The notes under the pieces are model-generated. The model made no database searches, was not told where the DNA came from, and worked only from the letters and a program-made list of their open reading frames with translations. A stretch of DNA of 64,000 nucleotides from Aporhodopirellula rubra (GTDB lineage: Bacteria; Planctomycetota; Planctomycetia; Pirellulales; Pirellulaceae). Position numbers and translations under genes: made by a program. Below, piece by piece: positions 57,276 to 64,000 of this stretch. How positions within the stretch are numbered: the first letter of the stretch is position 1; every line of letters begins with the position of its first letter. The DNA lies in the NCBI RefSeq assembly GCF_014192335.1, contig NZ_JACHXU010000002.1:265347-329346 (forward strand), given 5' to 3'.

Positions 57276-58061
57276 TTAGTTACCTTGGGTTTGAGGAGCG
57301 GGTGAGTTGTTGGACAGTGCATTCACGAACGCGGACCACGAGAGCGGCAATTCTTCAGCGATTCCGTAGCGATTCTTGGCAACGCAACTGGGCGAACCGT
57401 AAGCACGCACGACGCGTTCGCCGCCGTCTTTGCCAATCGCATGAGCGATGGTGCGTTTGCGGTTGAAGCCACCGTCTTCGCTTTGCGTTCGCATCTTGCG
57501 AGTCGCGAACAGCACGGCGTCGCACCATTCCTTGACGAGGGCCGCCGCGTGCTTGTGCAGTCGTGGCGAATAGCGGTCGTAGGGTGAGGATTCGGGATCC
57601 TCGAACCGTTCAACCTTGGAATGGGCGATCAGAACGATCACCATGCCGCGAGAACGCAGCACATTGAGCAGATCGAGTACTTCACGCCACAGGGAGAGGG
57701 CGTGCATGTAGCCGCGAGCGTACCCGCCGTCGACCTTTTCGATCGACTCGACGGCATACTGCTGACAGAGTTTGTCCCAGACGAGACGCTCCAGCCAATC
57801 GAGCGAGTCGATCACGATAGATTCGTAATCGTGCTTCTCGTTGACGAGCGTCTTCAGGGCTGCGATGACGTCATCGAACTTCGTCGCCAGCGGGAAGCGA
57901 TCGCAGTCGATTTCGTCGAGACCGTCTTCGGTTTGAATGAAGATCGGCTTGGGGGCTTCGCTGCCGAATGTCGACTTGCCGATGCCTTCGACACCGTATA
58001 GCAAGACACGTGGCGGCTTCGATTGCCGGCCTGTTTGGATGGTTTCGAGTAAGTTGGTCAC
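57276..58061 (-). CDS. Sak4-like RecA-fold ATPase
   Basis: 261 residues of the AAA_24 type: PPRVLLYGVEGIGKSTFGSEAPKPIFIQTEDG (Walker A GVEGIGKST), YESIVIDSLDWLERL (Walker B), and VIVLIAHSKVERFEDPE. Sak4 proteins are single-strand annealing or recombination ATPases of phages, usually with an SSB-like partner, here DUF669 immediately downstream (two-base gap). Confidence 0.92.
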   Translation of the reverse strand: MTNLLETIQTGRQSKPPRVLLYGVEGIGKSTFGSEAPKPIFIQTEDGLDEIDCDRFPLATKFDDVIAALKTLVNEKHDYESIVIDSLDWLERLVWDKLCQQYAVESIEKVDGGYARGYMHALSLWREVLDLLNVLRSRGMVIVLIAHSKVERFEDPESSPYDRYSPRLHKHAAALVKEWCDAVLFATRKMRTQSEDGGFNRKRTIAHAIGKDGGERVVRAYGSPSCVAKNRYGIAEELPLSWSAFVNALSNNSPAPQTQGN

Positions 58062-58100
58062 TGGATTGATAATTCCTTGATGGATGGGTGAAACGGTTGG

Positions 58101-58334
58101 TTAGAGGGTTTGGATTTGTTCGACGTCGAAATTGCCGTGGCGATCGCTGGACACCAGGTAGTGTTTGAAGTCGCTTTGCACGACGAAACGCTCCGCATTG
58201 CAGAGTTGTTGGCGGAGCGATTTGCAGGCTCCCGTGAATTCCTGCGAGGCTTCGTGTAAGCGTTCGGTGGATCGCAAATAACGTCCAACAGCGAGCGAGA
58301 GCGCAACGCGGCGTTCGATATCGAGTTGTTTCAT
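58101..58334 (-). CDS. Small helical protein at the head of the replication operon
   Basis: 77 residues beginning MKQLDIERRVALSLAVGRYLRSTERLHEASQEFTGACKSLRQQL. The ATG at 58334 is preferred because the promoter-like class A motif lies at 58386-58425, a normal leader length upstream. No family is recognised. Confidence 0.6.
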   Translation of the reverse strand: MKQLDIERRVALSLAVGRYLRSTERLHEASQEFTGACKSLRQQLCNAERFVVQSDFKHYLVSSDRHGNFDVEQIQTL

Positions 58335-58385
58335 GGGTTCTCCAGTGATGGCGTTGATTGGTGTATGCAAGACAAGTCCCCTCCT

Positions 58386-58425
58386 GGGTTACTTAGGCGA
58401 ACGGGACGAGGGTATGACCAGAAAA
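58386..58425 (-). promoter_or_regulatory. Class A phage promoter motif ahead of the replication operon
   Basis: Minus strand: TTTTCTGG, 17 nt, TCGCCTAAGTAACCC. It sits in the 115-base gap between the sigma-like gene and the first replication gene. Confidence 0.75.
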
Positions 58426-58449
58426 TGAAGAGCGACTTTTGAAACGCCG

Positions 58450-59067
58450 TTATTTCCAGCGTTTGTCGCGAGGCGGTGTGATGCCGGCATCGACGAACCG
58501 CTGCTGGATGTCCTGCAACATCGTGTGGAAGGCGCGACGCGTCATGCCAGACTGCTTTTGTGTCGCAATGCGTCCGTGTTCCATGACCTGTTTGCAGAGT
58601 TCCTGCTGCGTTTCGGGCAACTGATCGAACACTCGACGAAACGCTTCGACTTCCTCGAAGACCGCTTCTTCGCTGCGAGTCTCTCTTCCGATGGCGCGAT
58701 CACGATCTTCATGTGAGAGTGCCGAGGCCAATTCCATCGGCGGACCACCATCGGGATCGTCGACCATCGTTGTGAGTGAGACGACGGGGCCGCCTGGCGG
58801 AGTGCGAATCGCGGTATTGCGAGCCTCAAGGATCTTGGCGAGTGCCCGCGAAACGATCATGTCGATGTACGTCTTGAACGTCGCTCGCTCGGGCGTGAAA
58901 TCGGCGAGATACCGCTCGACCATCGTCCACAACGATTGTTCGATGTCGCGGAGTTCCTGCCGGCCGTACGCACCAGCCTTGTAGCCACGCCAGGCTTTAC
59001 AGCGGATATTGGCCTGGATGTACTTCCAGTCGATTCCGTTGTCTGTTGAGACTTCCAGAGTTTTCAA
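58450..59067 (-). CDS. Sigma-factor-like protein
   Basis: 205 residues from a TTG, eight bases behind GGAGG. DIEQSLWTMVERYLADFTPERATFKTYIDMIVSRALAKIL has the pattern of sigma-70 region 2, and FDQLPETQQELCKQVMEHGRIATQKQSGMTRRAFHTMLQDI has the pattern of a region 4 helix-turn-helix. It is therefore likely an ECF-like, phage-specific sigma factor. Its last bases lie within 25 bp of a class A motif, a plausible target. Divergent from characterised sigma factors, so moderate confidence. Confidence 0.65.
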   Translation of the reverse strand: MKTLEVSTDNGIDWKYIQANIRCKAWRGYKAGAYGRQELRDIEQSLWTMVERYLADFTPERATFKTYIDMIVSRALAKILEARNTAIRTPPGGPVVSLTTMVDDPDGGPPMELASALSHEDRDRAIGRETRSEEAVFEEVEAFRRVFDQLPETQQELCKQVMEHGRIATQKQSGMTRRAFHTMLQDIQQRFVDAGITPPRDKRWK

Positions 59068-59253
59068 ACGAATATCCTCCGGCTGGAGGTTCGTTCGACG
59101 ACTCCGGCTGGCGAAAACCGTGCTGCGAACCAACGATTGTTCGCAGAGAAACACGGGCCAGTGGGATCAGCTCGAAGGCGAATCTCTCAGCTGGAGTCAC
59201 GGCGACTCATGGCGTGAGTCTTTGGCACATGGCGTGAGTCGCTGAGAAGTTTT

Positions 59254-60441
59254 TCAGAATTCCCAATTGGGATCAGCATCCGGCCGATAACACATCGCGT
59301 TGCCTTTGAACGCGAGCTTTAGGTGTTCAGCCAAGTCATCGTGATGCTCAGCAATACGCTTGATGTCGCGAGTAACGGCCTGCCGGACATTTTTGCGTGA
59401 CTTGGATTCGTCGGTGAGCACTCGGGCCTTGCCGTTCTTGCCTGAGTCTTTCTGAAGTTGCGAGAGGATTTCGTACTGTTCGGTCTGCAGCGTTTCAAGC
59501 GTCCCTGCATCGTTGTTGCGTTCAGATTCCGCGATGCGAGCACCCAGGTCCGCCAGCCGACGCTTGTAGTCGCGGCGAGCTTCTTCGTCAAAAGCTTCGC
59601 CAGTTCCGCTGGTAGAAGACCGAGCAGCTATCCCTGTGCGGGCGTTCTCAAGTTCGACGGGACTCAATGTCTTCCCTGGACGCGATAAAAATTCAGCGAG
59701 ATACCACATGCCGATCGCGTCGGAGAGCACGAACCGGGTCTTCTGGAAACAGATCTCCCAATGGTCGCCCGTCATGCGGAACGAGTTTGGTGGTGAATCA
59801 TCACCCAGCCCGAGTCGGTAGCGAAGCTCGGCCAACGCCGCAGTGCTCGCGACGACAGTCCCCTCCTGGATGAAGAACACTTCATCTGCAGCGATGACCG
59901 TAACCTCAAATGTTCGCTCGATCGAGCCAAGGTCGATGCCAGTCCCAGCGAGCGACGGGACAAGCAGTACCGTCTTCGCACCGACACTCATTGCCGTTTC
60001 GATGAGTGACGTTTGATCGGTACGAGCGTGAAAGTGCATCGTCGTCGATGCAAACCGAGGTGATAGTCGGCCCAGTTTCTGGACGGATCCATTCGGAATA
60101 GTTGATAAACTCTCGGCACGCCCACCAATCAACGGCATCAACGTTATGGCGAGTTTTGCGATGCTTAACGTGCATATCGTCAACTCATTCCGTTCGACAT
60201 CGAACGTTTCGCCTTGCAGACGATTGATGCCAACGAAGGTTCCGTCATCATGCTCGACGACGTCGCACGCGGTGACACCGTCACTGGCCAGCGTCCATGC
60301 AGCCAGGTCGGGCGTCGCGGAGAGGAACTGGTGGCACAGTTCCCAATGTTCACCCAGCTCGGCCTGCCACGCTCGCCGTGGTGCTCGCAGGCTTGGGATC
60401 CGAGAGAGCGTTTGCCAAAGGCGTAGGTGTTGAAGGGTCAC
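59254..60441 (-). CDS. Uncharacterised protein, second gene of a two-gene cassette
   Basis: 395 residues from a GTG. The N-terminal half (GEHWELCHQFLSATPDLAAW, then TLSIAKLAITLMPLI and VLLVPSLAGTGIDLG) is alpha/beta; the C-terminal third is strongly charged and helical (RRDYKRRLADLGARIAESERNNDAGTLETLQTEQYEILSQLQKDSG), likely coiled coil. No known enzyme motif. The first 92 bases overlap the preceding gene, so the true start may be further in. It is read with the gene at 60350-61588. Confidence 0.65.
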   Translation of the reverse strand: MTLQHLRLWQTLSRIPSLRAPRRAWQAELGEHWELCHQFLSATPDLAAWTLASDGVTACDVVEHDDGTFVGINRLQGETFDVERNELTICTLSIAKLAITLMPLIGGRAESLSTIPNGSVQKLGRLSPRFASTTMHFHARTDQTSLIETAMSVGAKTVLLVPSLAGTGIDLGSIERTFEVTVIAADEVFFIQEGTVVASTAALAELRYRLGLGDDSPPNSFRMTGDHWEICFQKTRFVLSDAIGMWYLAEFLSRPGKTLSPVELENARTGIAARSSTSGTGEAFDEEARRDYKRRLADLGARIAESERNNDAGTLETLQTEQYEILSQLQKDSGKNGKARVLTDESKSRKNVRQAVTRDIKRIAEHHDDLAEHLKLAFKGNAMCYRPDADPNWEF

Positions 60442-61588
60442 GAGGCAGTCCGGTGGTCTTGATTCCGTGGTGGTTCATCCAGGCCTCGATGAGTTCGACG
60501 CCGACCTGTCGTGAGTACGAGATGATGTTGCCCGAGTGAATCGTTGCCATGACCTCGGGGTAGTCCCGCAACGCAAATCGAAATTTCGCTTTCGTGATTC
60601 GGGTACCGAGAGTGAGTTGCTGCTGGTGTTCACGCAGCTGGACGAAGATGCGTCGCCCACGGAAGGTCTTGGTCAGGTTCTGACTGCCCATGAACATCTC
60701 GGTGACTTCATCGAGCTGAACGGATTCGATTCCGTCTATGAAAGCGGGCGATTCAATGTCTTCGCCAAGTTCATGAATTGGAGACAGGTCGAACAACTCC
60801 GACGTGGGGAAGAAGTCCTCGTCACCGAACAGGTACTCGCCAATCAAACGGCAATACTCACGGTGCTCGCTGATTAAAGAAGCGTGAACATGCAACTCGC
60901 CGAGCAATTTTTGAACGAGGACGGTGTCGTAACCGGCCGGCCGTTGGACTTGATAGCGACTCTTTTCGCCTTCGATGTATTCGCCTCGTTTCAGGTTCTC
61001 GCCACGACGGACAACGAATGCCAGCACGTCGCCAACGTCATGCATCCACAACGCTGTCCCGCCACCGCGGTGTCGATCGCGGTTGAATGTCGACAAGCGT
61101 TTCTCCATCGCATTGATGACGACCGTCGTCGGCAACTGAAATGGCATCGGCTTCTCGTGCCGATTCATATAATGACGAAACGAACGTTGACTGGTCGCGA
61201 TCCGCTCGTAGTTCGATCGTCGCAGCAAGTTGGGATGGTTCATCCACGTTCGCATCGCTAGGTCCGCCGGCGTTAGTTCGTCGTCGGTTGGCAGCGGGAT
61301 GCCGGCTTTGGAATAGGCCAGGATCAAGGACTCCATTCCTCGATCGTTGGCGACTTCGTCGATGTGAAATTGAGCTTCGATCAGTTCGCTGGGCGCGGAT
61401 CGAGTGGGAGTCCTCAGCAGACGTGCGAGTGTCTTGAATTGCTCTTCGTCCAGTTCGGTCGAGGCGGAGATCGGAAATTTCCGCTTTGCGAAGTACTCAG
61501 CAAACGGCAGCAGGAAATCACGAAGCAGGGAAAGGTCAACGGAACCCAGGGCATGGTTGAGGAAACTTGGTGGCTTGTAAGCGGGCAT
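60350..61588 (-). CDS. Uncharacterised protein, first gene of a two-gene cassette
   Basis: 412 residues (MPAYKPPSFLNHALGSVDLSLLRDFLLPFAEYFAKR), globular, with no signal peptide, no P-loop and no recognised catalytic motif; it ends in an Ala/Ser/Pro-rich tail. It sits between the recombinase module and the sigma-like gene, in the cargo position of an integrative element, and overlaps the next gene. Function unknown. Confidence 0.7.
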   Translation of the reverse strand: MPAYKPPSFLNHALGSVDLSLLRDFLLPFAEYFAKRKFPISASTELDEEQFKTLARLLRTPTRSAPSELIEAQFHIDEVANDRGMESLILAYSKAGIPLPTDDELTPADLAMRTWMNHPNLLRRSNYERIATSQRSFRHYMNRHEKPMPFQLPTTVVINAMEKRLSTFNRDRHRGGGTALWMHDVGDVLAFVVRRGENLKRGEYIEGEKSRYQVQRPAGYDTVLVQKLLGELHVHASLISEHREYCRLIGEYLFGDEDFFPTSELFDLSPIHELGEDIESPAFIDGIESVQLDEVTEMFMGSQNLTKTFRGRRIFVQLREHQQQLTLGTRITKAKFRFALRDYPEVMATIHSGNIISYSRQVGVELIEAWMNHHGIKTTGLPRDPSTPTPLANALSDPKPASTTASVAGRAG

Positions 61589-61736
61589 GGCAGACTCAAA
61601 AAACGACGCTGGTTATGAACATCCTTGGGGACGGTTGGGTGACTAGCGTTTGCTAGCAAAATCCGTGCACCTGTTTATCAGACACATGTCTCGTGACACG
61701 TCTGGTCCCTCGTCGCCAAAATATTCTTCGCAGTCG

Positions 61737-62138
61737 TTATGACCGGACCCGTTTGGGTGATCCGGCAGCCCGCAGTTTCGCCCACAAAACACGTTGCTTT
61801 TCCCAGTCGATTTCCATCGTGAGCGGTCGCAAATGTTTTTCCGAAATTTGCGGTTTGCCCTTCTTCATCCGAGGCAAGAACAGCAGCTCTTCCTGAATAT
61901 CGGGAGCCAACAATGTCAGGCTTAGGATTTGCGAAACACGAGGCTGCGAGACATGCCCGATCTCAGCAATGTGTTGCAACCCGGTCGCGCGGCCCGATCG
62001 AAGCAACTCGTCAAACCGAATCGCCAACGCCATCAGCCGCGTGATTCGCGGCAGCGTCCCAGGCACCGCTTCCTTCTCGTCAACGACTTTGTGGCGGCGC
62101 GATGTCGTCACCGCGATCGTTTTGCGAACCGTAATCAT
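61737..62138 (-). CDS. KorB/ParB-like helix-turn-helix protein
   Basis: 133 residues. LQHIAEIGHVSQPRVSQILSLTLLAPDIQEELLFLP is a ParB/KorB-type HTH (helix-turn-helix followed by the LAPEIQ-like motif). Small proteins of this type are commonly encoded directly downstream of large serine recombinases in Planctomycetota. The ATG at 62138 overlaps the recombinase stop by four bases. Role: probably recombination control or DNA binding. Confidence 0.82.
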   Translation of the reverse strand: MITVRKTIAVTTSRRHKVVDEKEAVPGTLPRITRLMALAIRFDELLRSGRATGLQHIAEIGHVSQPRVSQILSLTLLAPDIQEELLFLPRMKKGKPQISEKHLRPLTMEIDWEKQRVLWAKLRAAGSPKRVRS

Positions 62139-63700
62139 GCGACCGATTCCTCGCACTCTTCAACCAGCGCGGTGATCGCCGTCGGGTGATACGAGATCGC
62201 CATGGAACCGGCGTCAGGTTCGTAGACGACTCGCGCAACTAGAAGCTCGACGAGATGAACGCGTTCCTTCGCCGTCAAAGAAGCCCAAACCACTTTGAAG
62301 TCCGACATTGCGATGTCGATGTCGAGCCGCGAGAGTTTGCGAGCGGCCACCTGCTTCAGTTTTTCTGTCGCAACAGCAAGATCGGCTTCCGTCTTCGTGA
62401 TCCGTGCCTTCAGATCCTCGACTCGCACATCATTCAGATTCTCGAAAACTTCGTGCTTCAATATCCGTCGAACCTCCTCCGTGTCGCGGTTGATCTGAGC
62501 TTTCAACTGAGCCAAGTGCGTTTCGATCTCGGACTGTTCGACGTCAAGCAATGCCTTCGATCCTTGGTACACGGCGTCACGCAAACCTTGGTCATCAACA
62601 ACCACTCGGAGCTCATCAACGACGGCAGCTTCGATCATTGCTGCTGATACGGAACCCATCTCGCAAGCATCGGCCCCACTCTTCACCGTCGTTTGGCAAG
62701 CGTAATACCGATACACGCTCGACTTTCTCTTGGTCGTTCTGTGAACCATGCGGCACTCGCAAAACGGACAAACAAGGATGCCTTTCAACAGTGCCGAATA
62801 CTTGTTGACCAATCGCTGTGCTCTCCCTTTCTGGTGCGACTGCAGCATTTTGCCAACCTCGTCAAACGTTTCCTGGTCAACGATTGCATCATGCTCACCT
62901 TCGTAAATGTGCTCTTTGTAGGCAATCTTGCCCACGTACAGCGGACTCGTGAGCAGTGAGTGGACCGCCGGCTTGTCGAACACCCTCCCGCCGCGTGTCC
63001 GCCCAGCACGAGTCCGCCAGACCTTGTTCGGCCAACCGAGTTCTTGGAGCCGTTTTACCACCGGCAGCAGCGAACGATACTCCAAGTACAGCTCAAAGAT
63101 TTTGCGAACCTGTTTTGCTTCAGTAGCGTTCACAACCAGCTTCGGGCTTGTCCCACTGCGGTCAACATCGAAGCCGAGTACCGGCATCCCGCCGGACCAT
63201 TTGCCCTTGGCTCGCATCGCGGCGATCTTGTCGCGAATCCGCTCGCCAATGATTTCACGCTCGAACTGGGCGAACGACAGCAGAATATTCAGAGTCAGCC
63301 GGCCCATCGAATGCGTCGTGTTGAACTGCTGCGTCACCGAAACAAACGAAACCCCGAATTTGTCAAACGTTTCCATCACCCGCGAAAAGTCCATCAGCGA
63401 CCGGCTCAGACGATCGACCTTGTAGACCACGACGCAATCGACTTTTCCGGCCTCGATGTCCTCCATCAGCCGCTTCATTGCCGGCCGCTCGAGGTTGCCG
63501 CCCGAGAATCCTCCGTCGTCATACATCTCCGGCGAGCAACGCCAGCCCTCGGCTTTCTGACTGGCGATAAACGCTTCGCCCGCTTCGCGCTGTGCGTCCA
63601 GCGAATTGAACTCTTGCTGCAATCCTTCTTCCGTAGACTTGCGAGTGTAGATGGCGCAGCGAATCGTTTTTGTCGAAGACGTTTCTTGTCTATTGCTCAT
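62135..63700 (-). CDS. Large serine recombinase (integrase)
   Basis: 521 residues. The resolvase domain (RCAIYTRKSTEEG, with the catalytic Ser; then VVYKVDRLSRSLMDF and FAQFEREIIGERIRDKIA) is followed by a recombinase domain (GWPNKVWRTRAG) and a zinc beta ribbon (CPFCECRMVHRT...CQTTVKSGADAC), then a coiled coil. This is the site-specific integrase of the element. It is coupled to DUF2924 upstream and the KorB-like gene downstream. Confidence 0.95.
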   Translation of the reverse strand: MSNRQETSSTKTIRCAIYTRKSTEEGLQQEFNSLDAQREAGEAFIASQKAEGWRCSPEMYDDGGFSGGNLERPAMKRLMEDIEAGKVDCVVVYKVDRLSRSLMDFSRVMETFDKFGVSFVSVTQQFNTTHSMGRLTLNILLSFAQFEREIIGERIRDKIAAMRAKGKWSGGMPVLGFDVDRSGTSPKLVVNATEAKQVRKIFELYLEYRSLLPVVKRLQELGWPNKVWRTRAGRTRGGRVFDKPAVHSLLTSPLYVGKIAYKEHIYEGEHDAIVDQETFDEVGKMLQSHQKGRAQRLVNKYSALLKGILVCPFCECRMVHRTTKRKSSVYRYYACQTTVKSGADACEMGSVSAAMIEAAVVDELRVVVDDQGLRDAVYQGSKALLDVEQSEIETHLAQLKAQINRDTEEVRRILKHEVFENLNDVRVEDLKARITKTEADLAVATEKLKQVAARKLSRLDIDIAMSDFKVVWASLTAKERVHLVELLVARVVYEPDAGSMAISYHPTAITALVEECEESVA

Positions 63701-64000
63701 GCGTGTTCTCCCAATTTGAAAAACCGGAAGCCGCTCATGTGGTTTCCTGTGATGGATTTGGCGATGGCCGACAGAGAGTCGAACCGTTGGTCTTCATACT
63801 CAAAGCCCTCGGTCAGAATCAGCACACGCCGAATCTTGCCCTTGTATCGCCGCTCGACAAAGCTGCCTGGTGGCGGAATGCGAGGGTCCCAGTTCGGCGG
63901 CATTTTGGTTCGCACCACGTCGCCACCGACTTTCGGTTTCGGCGGAGTCACTCGAATCACCGACTCGTCGGCGATCGGTCCGGCACGGAGCAATGCTCGT
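63697..64000 (-). CDS. DUF2924 protein, 5' end outside the window
   Basis: The last ~98 residues of a DUF2924 protein (FVERRYKGKIRRVLILTEGFEYEDQRFDSLSAIAKSITGNHMSGFRFFKL). The frame is open to the window edge, and family members are usually about 150 residues, so the N terminus is likely missing. The stop overlaps the recombinase start by four bases. DUF2924 accompanies serine recombinases in Planctomycetota; its job is unknown. Confidence 0.85.
   Translation of the reverse strand, partial: RALLRAGPIADESVIRVTPPKPKVGGDVVRTKMPPNWDPRIPPPGSFVERRYKGKIRRVLILTEGFEYEDQRFDSLSAIAKSITGNHMSGFRFFKLGEHA

Noticed and set aside
1-64000. CRISPR arrays or cas genes.
   Set aside because: No regularly spaced direct repeats with unique spacers and no Cas proteins were found.

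Overview
The window looks like Planctomycetota chromosome, probably Pirellulaceae. The basis is indirect: a GC-rich genome with densely packed, four-base-overlapping genes, a DUF1569 protein, and a large serine recombinase coupled to a KorB-like protein and DUF2924. No rRNA or marker gene is present to settle taxonomy.

Region 1 (1-7.1 kb) is a minus-strand tRNA array. I can fold 37 conventional tRNA genes; together their anticodons cover all 20 amino acids, and none encodes CCA. Four small protein genes, including an SPFH/slipin, sit inside the array. Its downstream end (1-2.2 kb) holds the most unusual signal in the window: nine copies of a structured RNA frame. Each copy has an outer helix whose sequence differs between copies but stays complementary, then UGCCGNN, then a second helix UCGGA/UCUGA, then NUACAU, and a return strand ending CUUC. 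In four copies the frame encloses a tRNA in circularly permuted order: the 3' half is transcribed before the 5' half, and the acceptor stem is closed by a short hairpin (UUCG or GCAA in two cases). Other copies hold a D-armless tRNA-like body, a minihelix, an unrecognised insert, or only about 17 nt.

Region 2 (7.4-15.3 kb) is ordinary chromosomal housekeeping: DUF1569, CoA-binding protein, GNAT acetyltransferase, a GH-like lipoprotein, VOC protein, sugar acetyltransferase, DUF1801, a YdeI/CsaA fusion, DUF2805, HD hydrolase and AlkD.

Region 3 (15.3-64 kb) is a tailed-phage-like prophage or integrative element, mostly on the minus strand. In transcription order it has the recombinase module (61.7-64 kb), a two-gene unknown cassette (59.2-61.6 kb), a sigma-like factor (58.4-59.1 kb), replication and recombination genes (52.4-58.3 kb), a DNA-modification operon of ParB-methyltransferase, DpdA-like and QueF-like genes (49.5-51.9 kb), terminase (42.7-45.1 kb), head and tail genes (23.9-37.2 kb), and finally a serine-rich virion protein followed by glycosyltransferases, a GT25-sulfotransferase fusion, a radical SAM enzyme and a proline-rich protein (15.4-23.9 kb).

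Two plus-strand blocks interrupt this layout. One is a 1629-residue NLR-like (STAND) protein with an N-terminal purine-nucleoside phosphorylase domain, a likely abortive-infection defence gene lying between portal and terminase. The other is a cluster of nine mostly small genes at 45.4-49.5 kb headed by an amidoligase-like protein.

Two promoter-like motifs recur in the element. One (TTTTYTGG, 17 nt, TCGCMTAAGTAACCC) occurs three times, ahead of the replication operon, the structural operon and the small-gene cluster. The other (TTGATG, 17 nt, CTCATGTGT) occurs four times, only in the small-gene cluster. The sigma-like gene next to one copy is an obvious candidate reader.
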